64,000 nucleotides of DNA from NCBI RefSeq assembly GCF_001646665.1, contig NZ_LWBU01000363.1, positions 79,599 to 143,598 on the forward strand. Reading direction: 5' to 3'. Below are positions 24,005 through 32,773 of the stretch, one piece after another. The stretch is from Streptomyces noursei (lineage in GTDB: Bacteria > Actinomycetota > Actinomycetes > Streptomycetales > Streptomycetaceae). The notes under the pieces were generated by a model. The model searched no databases and was not told the DNA's origin. It worked only from the letters and a program-made list of their open reading frames with translations. Each line of letters starts with the position of its first letter. The first letter of the stretch is position 1. Made by a program: the position numbers and the translations under genes.

Positions 24005-24928
24005 TCACGCCACCTTGACGACGACCTTGCCCGAGGCGTGACCGTTCTCGACGGTGGCGAGGGCGGCCGGGGCGTCGGAGAACGGATGGACCGCGGTGAT
24101 CACGGGTGTGAGGAGTCCGTCGAGGGCCAGCCGGGCCGACCGCTCCAGGTTCTCGCGGTCGACGCGACGCTCGACGAAACGCCCACCGAGATCGGACACG
24201 GACATGTCACCCACAGCGATGACGTTGCGGGGATCCCGGGCAAGCGGAGCGACCGTCCGCAGCGAGGCGCCTCCGGCCAGGTCGACGATCCCGTCGAAGC
24301 CGTCCGGAACCAGCTCGCGTGCCGCGGAGACGACGTCCCCGGCCGTGTAGTCGATGAACCGCGCCCCGATGGCCTCGGCGTGCTCGCGTTTGGCGGGACT
24401 CCCGGTGCCGATCACACGGAGCTCGCGCCCGACGGCCAGCCGGGCGACGGCGAGGCCGACCCCGCCCCCGACCCCGTTGACCAGGAGCGTGGCGCCGGCC
24501 GGGAGGCCGAGCTGGTCGAGCACGTCCACCGCGGTCGTCCCGGCTACCGGCAGCGTCGCCGCCACGGTCGCCGACAGACCCTCCGGGATGCGCGCGGTGT
24601 TCGGCGCGGACAACACCGTCGTCTCGGCGTAGGTGCCGCCACCGGTGAGTGCGAAGCCGAAGACCGCGTCACCCACCTCGAGCCCCTCGACGTCCTCGCC
24701 CCGCGCGAGAACCGTTCCGGCCGCCTCCATGCCCAGTACGCGGGGAAACGGACGCCCGCCGTCGAGCCCGTCGACCGGACCCGAGCGCAGAATGTGGTCG
24801 AGGGGATTCACGCCGGCGACGTCGACCCGTATCAGCACCTCGCCGCGACCGGGGACGGGGTCGGGACGATCGAAGAGCTCCTGCACCTCGGGCCCGCCAT
24901 ACCTGCCGAAACCCCACGCCTGCCCCAT
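24005..24928 (-). CDS. NADP-dependent quinone oxidoreductase-like zinc-independent MDR
   Basis: 307 residues. Medium-chain reductase fold: an N-terminal GroES-like domain (GEVLIRVDVAGVNPLDHILRSG; GMEAAGTV), then the Rossmann domain with LLVNGVGGGVGLAVARLA. The cysteine/histidine ligands of zinc alcohol dehydrogenases are absent, matching QOR-type NADPH:quinone or enone reductases. The C-terminus ends HASGKVVVKV as usual. A MerR-family gene lies 106 bp upstream on the same strand, and an imperfect dyad lies between. Likely an electrophile- or quinone-detoxifying enzyme under MerR control; substrate inferred only. Confidence 0.9.
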   Translation of the reverse strand: MGQAWGFGRYGGPEVQELFDRPDPVPGRGEVLIRVDVAGVNPLDHILRSGPVDGLDGGRPFPRVLGMEAAGTVLARGEDVEGLEVGDAVFGFALTGGGTYAETTVLSAPNTARIPEGLSATVAATLPVAGTTAVDVLDQLGLPAGATLLVNGVGGGVGLAVARLAVGRELRVIGTGSPAKREHAEAIGARFIDYTAGDVVSAARELVPDGFDGIVDLAGGASLRTVAPLARDPRNVIAVGDMSVSDLGGRFVERRVDRENLERSARLALDGLLTPVITAVHPFSDAPAALATVENGHASGKVVVKVA

Positions 24929-24980
24929 CTTCCGCCGCCTCTCGCATCACCGACCCGGTGATTCCGGGCGCAGTCGCCAT

Positions 24981-25005
24981 CCTCATGTCTGCCATTGATG
25001 TGAGG
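24981..25005 (-). promoter_or_regulatory. Possible MerR-type dyad before the oxidoreductase
   Basis: CCTCA (24981-24985) and TGAGG (25001-25005) form 5-bp arms 15 nt apart, 53 bp upstream of the oxidoreductase start. MerR activators bind dyads inside an overlong promoter spacer. I could not place confident -35/-10 boxes, so this is tentative. Confidence 0.25.
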
Positions 25006-25034
25006 GGCAACCGGTTGAGACGCAGATCACATCC

Positions 25035-25430
25035 TCAGGCCGACCGTGCCACCGGTTCCGCGGCCGCGGCCAGTTCCGCCCGGTGCCGGCTGTTGGCCGT
25101 GATGAGCACGTCGAGTGCGTCCCGGGTCTCGATCAGGTGCGCGATGTCGGCGTCGATCCGGTCGCGCTCGCGCATCATCGCCGTGAACGTCTCCTCGGCG
25201 ACGCCCGGGTCACCGGGGACGTCCACACACGGCAGCACCGTCGCGATCACCTTGCTGGACAGCCCCGCGTCGAACAGTTGCCGGATGAGTGACACGCGCA
25301 GGACCGCAGCATCGGAATAGTGCCGCTGCCCCGCGCCGGAGCGTGAGCTGGTCAGCAGGCCCTGCTCTTCGTAGTACCGCAGTGAGCGCGGACTCACGCC
25401 CGTGCGCTTGGACAACTCGCCTATCCGCAT
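25035..25430 (-). CDS. MerR-family transcriptional regulator
   Basis: 131 residues. Winged helix MRIGELSKRTGVSPRSLRYYEEQGLLTSSRSGAGQRHYSD at the N-terminus, followed by the antiparallel coiled-coil dimerisation helix. A single cysteine, C68 in VLPCVDVPG, is present, so it is unlikely to be a metal or SoxR sensor. Resembles the large actinobacterial group paired with NADP-dependent oxidoreductases; its downstream neighbour is exactly such an enzyme. Probably activates that gene in response to an organic electrophile. Confidence 0.9.
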   Translation of the reverse strand: MRIGELSKRTGVSPRSLRYYEEQGLLTSSRSGAGQRHYSDAAVLRVSLIRQLFDAGLSSKVIATVLPCVDVPGDPGVAEETFTAMMRERDRIDADIAHLIETRDALDVLITANSRHRAELAAAAEPVARSA

Positions 25431-25614
25431 CCCTGAGAGCCTACGTCCGCGTGCTCCAGGTTCGGACCGGCCGAGTCATGGACGCTCGCGGACACCCGGA
25501 CACGCGCACCGTCGGAATCGACGTGCCCACCGGGGCCGCGTTCGGACGCGGAGCGTCGGCCACCGGCGACACGCGGCGCGGCACCAGTCCCAGCCGGCCC
25601 GGCGTGACACTCCC

Positions 25615-26805
25615 CTAGGGCGCGTCCAGCCCGGAGAGGGCGTCCGGGGCGACCTTCCCGGCCCGTTCGCGCTGCGGGAAGTCGCCGACCTTCACACGGG
25701 CGACCTCCTCGGCGGTGCGGTAGTCGACGACCGACACCTCGTCGCGGTTCGAGAGGGTCACGAAGCAGTGGTGGCCGCCGGGGGCGGTCAGCGACCAGTA
25801 GGGCAGGGCGCCCGGCTCGTAGTGGACGAAGCCGTCGGTGGTCAGGCCGGGACGGGAGACGACGGCCGTGTAGTCGTCGATGGTGCCCGCCATGCAGAGC
25901 TTGTCGTTCGCGCCGTTCATGGCCATGCCGTGGTGCGCGGAGTTCTGCGGGTAGTCGTCGGGCTTCAGGGCCGCGCCCGCCGCGCTGAACGGCATCTCGA
26001 CCGTGCGCACGGTACGGCCGGCCTCCAGGTCGTACTCGATGAAGCCGTTGAGGTAGGACAGCTGGGCGTACATGGTCCTGCCGTCCGGGGTGATCACGGC
26101 CGGGCGCACCCCCTTGTCGAAGGTGTACTTCCGCAGCACCTTCAGTGTCGTGGCGTCGGCGACGGTGACCTGCTTGGTGCCTTTGAGGGCGTTGAGGGCC
26201 TTGGGGAAGGAGGTGATGCCGATCGACATGTTGTAGATGCGGCTGCCGTCCGCCGAGTACATGTTCTCGTGCGGGTACGTGCCGGTCGCGAACTCCCCGG
26301 TGACGCGCCCCGTCGCGGTATCCAGCGCCTGGGCCTTCGCCGCCGTGATGGCGGAGACGACGAAGGTGCGGCCGTCCGGCGAGAGGACGGCGTGGTCGGC
26401 CTTGAGGCCGGCGAGGTGCGTGCGCCACAACTGCCGGCCGGAGGCGATGTCGTAGGCGGCGGCGTCGCCGAGGTTGCCCCGCGAGACGTAGAGAGTGCGG
26501 CCGTCGGGCGAGAGATGGGCGTCGTCGACGAACTTGTCGCCGCCCGCCTGCTGCCTGACGACCTCGTAGGCCGCGCGGCGGATCGGGTCCATGCCGGCGA
26601 GGATCGCGTCGAGGTCGGGGACGACGTCGAGGGAGCCGAGGTTCTCGTACGTACGGGCGTCGATGAAGCTGACCGTGCCGTCGGCGCTGTTGCCGACGAC
26701 GACCACGTCGCGCAGGGCGGCCGGGGGCTCCTCGGCGGCGGAGGCGGTGACCGAGCCCAGGGCGAGCGCGAGGGTGAGGGCGAGCAGTGCGGGAAGACGT
26801 GTCAT
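25615..26805 (-). CDS. Secreted YVTN-type beta-propeller protein
   Basis: 396 residues. A Sec signal peptide (MTRLPALLALTLALALGSVTASAAEE) probably cleaves after SASA near residue 24. The mature part is a repeat of propeller blades with DGRTLYVSRGN, DGRTFVVSAIT, DGSRIYNMSIG and DGRTMYAQLSY, typical of the YVTN/40-residue repeat family and cytochrome-cd1-like propellers. No haem or metal motif is evident; HHGMAMNG and GGHHCFVTLS are notable His clusters. Start chosen for the signal peptide; AGGGAT lies upstream. Function unknown; possibly substrate binding or cell-surface interaction. Not obviously co-transcribed with neighbours. Confidence 0.8.
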   Translation of the reverse strand: MTRLPALLALTLALALGSVTASAAEEPPAALRDVVVVGNSADGTVSFIDARTYENLGSLDVVPDLDAILAGMDPIRRAAYEVVRQQAGGDKFVDDAHLSPDGRTLYVSRGNLGDAAAYDIASGRQLWRTHLAGLKADHAVLSPDGRTFVVSAITAAKAQALDTATGRVTGEFATGTYPHENMYSADGSRIYNMSIGITSFPKALNALKGTKQVTVADATTLKVLRKYTFDKGVRPAVITPDGRTMYAQLSYLNGFIEYDLEAGRTVRTVEMPFSAAGAALKPDDYPQNSAHHGMAMNGANDKLCMAGTIDDYTAVVSRPGLTTDGFVHYEPGALPYWSLTAPGGHHCFVTLSNRDEVSVVDYRTAEEVARVKVGDFPQRERAGKVAPDALSGLDAP

Positions 26806-26935
26806 GGGGGATCCCTTCATGCACATGCCAGAAGTGGTCCCTACGATGACACGTTCCTGTTACCGGCGGTACGGGCGGGAACGGCCGAACCGCGCGGGAG
26901 GGTGCCCCCGCGCGGTGCGCCACTGCTCCGGTGCG

Positions 26936-28285
26936 TCAGACCGCGACGGGCTCGCGCCGCTCGGGGAGGTCGTCCGGGTCGTCCGCCGCCGCCGGGGCGT
27001 GGTCGTCGACCAGGGTCTTCTCGTCGAACGGCACCTTTCCGGCGAGGACTTCGGCGACCCGCGCCTTGTCGATCTCCTTGGTCCAGGTGCCGACGAGCAC
27101 GGTGGCGACGGCGTTGCCCGCGAAGTTGGTCAGCGCCCGGGCCTCGCTCATGAAGCGGTCGATGCCGACGATCAGACCCACGCCGTCGACCAGTTCGGGG
27201 CGGTGCGACTGGAGGCCGCCGGCGAGTGTGGCCAGCCCGGCGCCGGTCACACCGGCAGCACCCTTCGAGGCGATGATCATAAAGACCAGCAGCGAGATCT
27301 GCTCGGCCACCGAGAGCGGGTTGCCCATCGCCTCGGCCACGAAGAGCGAGGCCATCGTCAGGTAGATGGCGGTGCCGTCCAGGTTGAAGGAGTAGCCGGT
27401 CGGCACGGTGATGCCGACGACCGGCTTGCTCACACCGAGGTGCTCCATCTTCGCGATCAGGCGCGGCAGCGCGGACTCCGAGGAGGAGGTGGACAGGATC
27501 AGCAGGAACTCCCGGCCCAGGTACCTCAGCAGCGTCAGGATGTTCACGCCCGCCACCAGCCGCAGCAGGGCGCCGAGGACGACGAAGACGAAGAGGGCGC
27601 AGGTGATGTAGAAGCCGATCATGATGACCGCGAGGGACTTCAGGGCGTCGAGGCCGGTCTCGCCGACCACGGCGGCGATGGCGCCGAAAGCGCCCACCGG
27701 GGCGGCCCACATGATCATCGCGAGGATGCGGAAGACCAGGCGCTGGATGTGCCCGATGCCGCGCAGCACCGGCTCGCCGGACCTGCCCATGGCCTGGAGC
27801 GCGAAGCCCGCGAGGAGCGCCACCAGCAGGGTCTGGAGGACCTCGCCCTCGGTGAAGGCGGAGACCAGGGTCTTCGGGATGATCCCGAGGAGGAAGTCGA
27901 CCGTGCCCTCGCTCGCGCCGGAGGCCTGCTTCTCGCCCGCCGCGGCGACCTCGTCGGTGAGACGCAGGCTCGCGCCCGGCTCCAGCAGGTTGCCGACGAC
28001 CAGGCCGATGGCGAGGGCGACGGTCGACATGACCATGAAGTAGCCGAGGGCCAGTCCGCCGACCGCGCCGACCTTGGCGGCCTTGCGGACCGAGCCGACG
28101 CCCAGCACGATCGTGCAGAAGATGATCGGCGAGATCATCATCTTGATCAGGTTGACGAAGCCGGTGCCCAGCGGCTTGAGCTCGACGGCCACCCCCGGGG
28201 CGGCGAAGCCCACGGCGATGCCGAGCACGACCGCCGCGATGACGGCCAGATACAGGTAATGGGTACGGTCCCGTCGTGCGGCCAC
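26936..28285 (-). CDS. dctA: C4-dicarboxylate:cation symporter DctA
   Basis: 449 residues from GTG 28285, with GAGGAGGA about 5 nt upstream; a longer in-frame extension lacks a good site. A DAACS-family symporter for succinate, fumarate and malate. Family signatures are visible: LSTSSSESALPRLI (serine-rich reentrant loop, HP1), the TM7 region GYSFNLDGTAIYLTMA (NMDGT-like), and MIIASKGAAGVTGAG in HP2. Divergent from a CitA/DctB-type kinase and response regulator at 28411-30887, a layout in which the two-component system senses the transported acid and activates dctA. Substrate specificity inferred from family. Confidence 0.93.
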   Translation of the reverse strand: MAARRDRTHYLYLAVIAAVVLGIAVGFAAPGVAVELKPLGTGFVNLIKMMISPIIFCTIVLGVGSVRKAAKVGAVGGLALGYFMVMSTVALAIGLVVGNLLEPGASLRLTDEVAAAGEKQASGASEGTVDFLLGIIPKTLVSAFTEGEVLQTLLVALLAGFALQAMGRSGEPVLRGIGHIQRLVFRILAMIMWAAPVGAFGAIAAVVGETGLDALKSLAVIMIGFYITCALFVFVVLGALLRLVAGVNILTLLRYLGREFLLILSTSSSESALPRLIAKMEHLGVSKPVVGITVPTGYSFNLDGTAIYLTMASLFVAEAMGNPLSVAEQISLLVFMIIASKGAAGVTGAGLATLAGGLQSHRPELVDGVGLIVGIDRFMSEARALTNFAGNAVATVLVGTWTKEIDKARVAEVLAGKVPFDEKTLVDDHAPAAADDPDDLPERREPVAV

Positions 28286-28410
28286 GGGGGTCCTCCTCGG
28301 TGAGTCGCTCCACTGTCCCTGTGGATCCCCGAGACCATCTCTCACCTTGTGACGGCGGTCACCGTTGCGTACCTTTCGTTCACACATTTTCGGACAGGCA
28401 GACTTGGCCC

Positions 28411-30186
28411 ATGCGCATCACGCACCCCCGCCCCCGCAGCCTCGCCGGCCAGCTCTTCGCGATGCAGGTCGTGCTGGTGGCGGCGGTCGTGGCGGGGTGC
28501 GCGCTCTTCGCGTACCTCGACGACCGCGGCCAGGCGGAGGAGACCGCGCGCCGGCAGACGACCGCGACCGCGACGGCGGTCGCCCGCTCCCCCGCCGTCG
28601 TCGCGGCGGCCCGCTCGGCCGATCCGACCGCCGCCCTCCAGCCCTACGCCGTCTCCCTGGTCGGCGAACCGGGGGTGACCTTCGTGACGATCATGGCGCC
28701 GGACGGGACGCGCTGGACGCACCCGGAACCGGAGCGGATCGGGCAGAAGTACCTGGGGCACATCGAGGAGGCGCGGCAGGGCCGGACGTTCTCGGAGACC
28801 TACCGGGGCACGCTCGGGCGCTCGGTGCGGACGGTCGCGCCGGTGTACGACCGGGGCAGCGTGGTCGCCCTGGTGAGCGCCGGCATCACCGTCGACCGGA
28901 TCAGTGAGCAGCTGCGCGGGCAGGTCGCCGCGCTGCTCGGCATGGCGGGTGCGGCGCTGGCGCTCGGCGGCGCCGGGACGTACGTGATCAACGCCCGGCT
29001 GCGGCGGCACACGCACGGGATGAACGCCGCGGAGCTGAGCCGGCTGCACGACTACCACGAGGCCGCCCTGCACGCGGTGCGCGAGGGCCTGGTGATGCTG
29101 GACGGGCAGCGGCGCATCGCGCTGATCAACGACGGGGCGCGGGAGCTGCTGGGGCTCGGCCCGGACGTCGTGGGCACGCCGGTGGCGGAGCTCGGGCTGC
29201 CGGTATCGCTCACCGGCGCCCTGCTCGCCGGCGAGGCGCGGGTGGACGAGCTGCACCTGACGGCCGACCGGGTGCTGGTGGTGTCCACGCGGCCGGTGGT
29301 GGGCGGGGAGCGGCGCGGCACGGTGGTGACGCTGCGGGACCACACCGAGCTCCAGGCGCTCTCGGGCGAACTGGACTCGGAGCGCGGGTTCACCCAGGCG
29401 TTGCGGTCGCAGGCGCACGAGGCGGCGAACCGGCTGCACACCGTGGTGTCGCTGATCGAGCTGGGGCGCGTGGCGGAGGCGGTCGAGTTCGCCACGGCGG
29501 AGCTGGAGCTGGCGCAGGCACTGACGGACCGGGTGGTCGACGCGGTCGGCGAGCCGGTGCTGGCGGCCCTGCTGCTGGGCAAGGCGGCCCAGGCCGGCGA
29601 ACAGGGCGTGGAGCTGGTGCTGACGGAGGACAGCCGGATCGACGACGGTGTCCTGCCGCCGGCGCTCCCGGCACGGGACCTGGTGACGATCCTGGGCAAC
29701 CTCGTCGACAACGCCCTGGAGGCCGCCCGGGGGACCGCCGCCTCGCGCGTCACGGTGACCGCGCGGGCGGACGAGGACGCCGGGGAGCTGCTGCTGCGGG
29801 TCGCCGACTCGGGCCCCGGGATCGGCCCGGACGACCACGACGCCGTCTTCGAACGCGGCTGGTCCACCCGGGGCCCCGGCCGCGGGCTGGGCCTCGCCCT
29901 GGTCCGCCAGACCGCGCACCGGGCACGGGGGACCACGGAGCTGGGCCGGGGTCCGGACGGGGGCGCGCAGTTCACCGTCCGCCTGCCGCTGGGCGCGGCC
30001 GGGTCGTCCGGCGCGCGGGTGCCGGAGGCCCGCGCCGGTGACGGAGGCCGGGTGCCCGGGGACCGGGCCTTTGAGCGGGTGTCCGAGGCCCAAACCGGCG
30101 CCCGTGGGGACGCGGCGCCGTTCGGAGCGGCCGGCGGCCCGGGGGGCGCGGGCCCGGCGGGCGGCGGCGCGGGGGTGGCGTCGTGA
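28411..30186 (+). CDS. CitA/DcuS-family sensor histidine kinase
   Basis: 591 residues. TM1 (about residues 15-35) and TM2 (about 168-190) bracket an extracytoplasmic PAS-like sensor with the RIGQKYLGHIEEARQGRTFSETYRGTLG segment seen in citrate/C4-dicarboxylate sensors. A cytoplasmic PAS domain (HAVREGLVMLDGQRRIALIN) follows, then the H-box with H336 in SQAHEAANRLHTVVSLIELG, and a HATPase domain with N-box ILGNLVDNALEAA and G boxes. The last 90 or so residues are a disordered Gly/Ala/Arg tail after the ATPase, unusual for the family. Overlaps the regulator gene by 4 bp. Divergent from dctA. Confidence 0.92.
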   Translation: MRITHPRPRSLAGQLFAMQVVLVAAVVAGCALFAYLDDRGQAEETARRQTTATATAVARSPAVVAAARSADPTAALQPYAVSLVGEPGVTFVTIMAPDGTRWTHPEPERIGQKYLGHIEEARQGRTFSETYRGTLGRSVRTVAPVYDRGSVVALVSAGITVDRISEQLRGQVAALLGMAGAALALGGAGTYVINARLRRHTHGMNAAELSRLHDYHEAALHAVREGLVMLDGQRRIALINDGARELLGLGPDVVGTPVAELGLPVSLTGALLAGEARVDELHLTADRVLVVSTRPVVGGERRGTVVTLRDHTELQALSGELDSERGFTQALRSQAHEAANRLHTVVSLIELGRVAEAVEFATAELELAQALTDRVVDAVGEPVLAALLLGKAAQAGEQGVELVLTEDSRIDDGVLPPALPARDLVTILGNLVDNALEAARGTAASRVTVTARADEDAGELLLRVADSGPGIGPDDHDAVFERGWSTRGPGRGLGLALVRQTAHRARGTTELGRGPDGGAQFTVRLPLGAAGSSGARVPEARAGDGGRVPGDRAFERVSEAQTGARGDAAPFGAAGGPGGAGPAGGGAGVAS

Positions 30187-30887
30187 CGGCGGCGCCCGCG
30201 CCGGGCATCCGGGTCCTGGTCGTCGAGGACGACCCGGTCGCGGCGGACGCGCACGCCCTGTACGCGGGCCGGGTGGCGGGCTTCACCGTCGTCGGGGTGG
30301 CGCACTCGAGGGCCGCCGCCGTACGGCTGCTGGAGCGGACCGGCGTCGACCTGATCCTCCTGGACCTGTACCTGCCGGACGGGCACGGCCTGCACCTGCT
30401 GCGTTCGCTGCGGGCCGCCGGCCACCACGCCGACGTCATCGCGGTCACCTCCGCCCGCGACCTGGCCGTCGTCCGCGAGGGCGTCTCGCTCGGCGTCGTC
30501 CAGTACGTCCTCAAGCCCTTCACCTTCGCGACCCTGCGCGACCGCCTCGTCCGGTACGCCGAGTTCCGCGCCGCCGCCGGGGAGGCGTCCGGCCAGGAGG
30601 AGGTCGACCGGGCGCTGGCGACACTGCGCACCCCGCAGCCGGCCGCCCTGCCCAAGGGGCTCAGCGCACCGACCCTGGCGGCCGTCACCCGCACCCTGCG
30701 CGAGTCCGGCACGGGGCTCACCGCCACCGAGGCGGGCGCGGCGGTCGGCATCTCGCGGATCACCGCCCGGCGCTACCTGGAGCACCTGGTGAGCTCCGGG
30801 CGCGCGGAGCGCAGCCCGCAGTACGGCCAGGTGGGGCGCCCGGAACTGCAGTACCGCTGGATGCCGTCCGCGCCGGGCGGAGGGTAA
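30183..30887 (+). CDS. CitB/DctR-family response regulator
   Basis: 234 residues from GTG 30183, overlapping the kinase stop (GTGA). Receiver domain with acidic residues E15-D17, phospho-acceptor D61 (LILLDLYLPDG) and K111 (VLKPF). The C-terminal DNA-binding part has SGTGLTATEAGAAVGISRITARRYLEHL, the winged HTH of the CitB/DpiA group rather than OmpR or NarL. Expected to activate dctA, whose promoter lies across the divergent intergenic region 28286-28410. Confidence 0.93.
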   Translation: MTAAPAPGIRVLVVEDDPVAADAHALYAGRVAGFTVVGVAHSRAAAVRLLERTGVDLILLDLYLPDGHGLHLLRSLRAAGHHADVIAVTSARDLAVVREGVSLGVVQYVLKPFTFATLRDRLVRYAEFRAAAGEASGQEEVDRALATLRTPQPAALPKGLSAPTLAAVTRTLRESGTGLTATEAGAAVGISRITARRYLEHLVSSGRAERSPQYGQVGRPELQYRWMPSAPGGG

Positions 30888-30996
30888 ATTACCGACAGGT
30901 AGGGCACGACCGGCGCTTCTGGACGTTCCTACGACATTTGGCCTTGGGTGAACCGACCGTAGCCAGAAGTGACCCTCTGCTCCTACGGTGTGCGGC

Positions 30997-31683
30997 GTGC
31001 ACCCCTCTCCCCCGTCCCCACCGTTCAACGCCCTCGCCGCGCGCCGACTGCGTGAGGCGCTGGGAATGGCGCCGGCGCACGTCGCCTACGGCCTGCGCGC
31101 CCAGTACGGCCTCGGCGTACCGCCCGAGACGGTCATCGCCTGGGAGCGCGGCATGGCCGCCCCCGACGCGCGCGAGCTCACCGCCCTCGCCGGCGTCCTG
31201 TGGTGCTCGCCCGGCGAACTGCTGGCCACCGCCACGACGCTGCGCGAGCACCGTCTGGCGCGGGCCATCGCGCCCGAGGACCTGGCCCGCCGCGTGGGGC
31301 TCGACCCCAAGGCGTACCTGCGCATGGAGGAGTCGGGCCGCTGGCGCGGCAACGAGCGCCAGACCGCCGCACTCGCCCAGGCGCTGTCCCTCGGCCCGCG
31401 CGAGCTGATCACCGCGACCGGCCGGGACGAGGAGCTGGCCGACCTGCTGCGCAGTGCGGCGACGACCCGCTGGCAGGCGTACGTCAAACCGGCGGCGAAG
31501 CTGCTGCCGATGGACCGCGGCCACCTGGAGAACGTGCTCCAGCAGCTGTACGCCGACTACCAGTCGCGGATGGTGGCGACGAACAGCTGGGGCTCGGACG
31601 TGACCGGCGACAGCGGCGGCGAGGCGGGCCGGGAGTACCTGGCGCGCGTGGTGGACCACTTCTGGGAGCTGGCCCGCGCCTGA
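30997..31683 (+). CDS. XRE-type helix-turn-helix protein with two HTH modules
   Basis: 228 residues from GTG 30997 (MHPSPPSPP); GTG 30988 is equally in frame and neither has a clear ribosome site, so leaderless initiation is possible. The first HTH-like module is LAARRLREALGMAPAHVAYGLRAQYGLGVPPETVIAWERG and the second is IAPEDLARRVGLDPKAYLRMEESGRWRG. The C-terminal 90 residues are helical with no known domain. Such proteins are widely conserved in Streptomyces, but I do not know a characterised one. Convergent, 4 bp apart, with the membrane ricin-like gene. Confidence 0.8.
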   Translation: MHPSPPSPPFNALAARRLREALGMAPAHVAYGLRAQYGLGVPPETVIAWERGMAAPDARELTALAGVLWCSPGELLATATTLREHRLARAIAPEDLARRVGLDPKAYLRMEESGRWRGNERQTAALAQALSLGPRELITATGRDEELADLLRSAATTRWQAYVKPAAKLLPMDRGHLENVLQQLYADYQSRMVATNSWGSDVTGDSGGEAGREYLARVVDHFWELARA

Positions 31684-31687
31684 CGGG

Positions 31688-32491
31688 TCACCCCCGCCGC
31701 CGGTCGAAGCTGAACAGCTGCCCCGCGCCCGCGTCGTCGCACGCCCGGTGCACGACCTCCGTCCACGGCCCGGCCGCGCCGTCCCGTACCTCCAGGCACA
31801 GCCCCGAGCGGGCCGACCGGATGCGGTAGCCGGGCGCCGCGCCGGTGGGCGCCGTGCCGGTGGGGGCCTCGATGCGGTACGCCGGATCCGCGCCCCGCTC
31901 GCCGCAGGCCAGGTCAGTCAGGGGCGTGCCGTCCCGCTCGACGGCCCCGGCGGGGGCACCGGGGCAGCCGGGCGCGGAGCCGGGGCGGTCCGAGCGGAGC
32001 GCCCACAGCCCGCCGTCCAGCGGTACGAGGGAGTGGCGCGGTACGGCCGTCCCGGCGCACGGCGCCTGGTACACCGGGCCGCCGCGCCGCCCCGGCCGAT
32101 CGCCGAGGCACAGCCCGGAGTGCACGGCCCGCACCTGGACGGGCCCGGCCGCCGGCGCGGTCACCGCGGCGGTCTCCGCCCGGTGCCCGGCGTCGCCGCC
32201 CCGCAGGAAGGACACCACCGTGAAGGCGGCGACCACCAGCGCCGCGACGGCCGGCACGAGGACGGCCAGCCGGCACCACCGGGACGCGGCGGGCGCGGCG
32301 GGTCCCGCGGGTGTTCCGTGCCCCGCGGGCGCGCGGTCCCGCACGGAACCCGGCCAGGAGGGCGACAAGGCGCCGCCGGGCGCGGGGACGTCCCCGGGTT
32401 CCGGGACGCCGCCGGGCGCGGCGACGCCCGGGCTCTCGCGGGGGCCGGGCGCCCGCTCCGGGCGGCCGGCCGCGTCTCCCCCTCCCCGCAT
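31688..32491 (-). CDS. Membrane-anchored protein with ricin-B-like extracytoplasmic region
   Basis: 267 residues. The first 70 are Pro/Gly/Ala-rich and would be cytoplasmic; one transmembrane helix follows (LAVLVPAVAALVVAAFTVVSFL, about 75-96). The outer part contains two carbohydrate-binding-like units, VRAVHSGLCLGDRPG...YQAPC and IRSARSGLCLEVRDG...VVHRAC, ending GQLFSFDRR. The C-L-E/G and trailing C pattern is that of ricin-type beta-trefoil repeats, with paired cysteines. Only part of a trefoil is recognisable, so the fold call is tentative. Topology suggests a type II cell-surface glycan-binding protein. Confidence 0.65.
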   Translation of the reverse strand: MRGGGDAAGRPERAPGPRESPGVAAPGGVPEPGDVPAPGGALSPSWPGSVRDRAPAGHGTPAGPAAPAASRWCRLAVLVPAVAALVVAAFTVVSFLRGGDAGHRAETAAVTAPAAGPVQVRAVHSGLCLGDRPGRRGGPVYQAPCAGTAVPRHSLVPLDGGLWALRSDRPGSAPGCPGAPAGAVERDGTPLTDLACGERGADPAYRIEAPTGTAPTGAAPGYRIRSARSGLCLEVRDGAAGPWTEVVHRACDDAGAGQLFSFDRRRG

Positions 32492-32609
32492 GCCCCGTCC
32501 TCCGCTCCCGGTCCGTCACCTTCCGGCGCCCCGCGCGCGGACGCGTACCGGGCATGTCCCGGACGGGCGTAAGCCTGGTCGAATCCACCGGCCGCCTCAA
32601 GAGCCGGAA

Positions 32610-32646
32610 ACGGCCTTGATCGTCACGGGAGGGCGATCAGGGCCGT
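32610..32646 (-). terminator. Terminator-like hairpin downstream of pfkA
   Basis: ACGGCCTTGATCG (32610-32622) pairs with CGATCAGGGCCGT (32634-32646), 13 bp with one G-U pair and an 11-nt loop, about 130 bp past the pfkA stop. The rest of the 282-bp gap (32492-32773) is purine-rich with no gene that I can support. Confidence 0.55.
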
Positions 32647-32773
32647 TCGGGACGAGGGGTGCGGAAACGACCGGAGGAGGCGGAGACGAGCGGGACGAGC
32701 GGGCGGAGCCGGAAGGGAGCGGGAAGGCCGGACGGGACGGGACGGAAGGGCGGGCAGAGGGCGACAGGGGGCG

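Noticed and set aside
23697..24008. 103-residue minus-strand ORF between TetR and oxidoreductase
   Set aside because: Arg/Pro-rich without start signals; overlaps the TetR 3' end.
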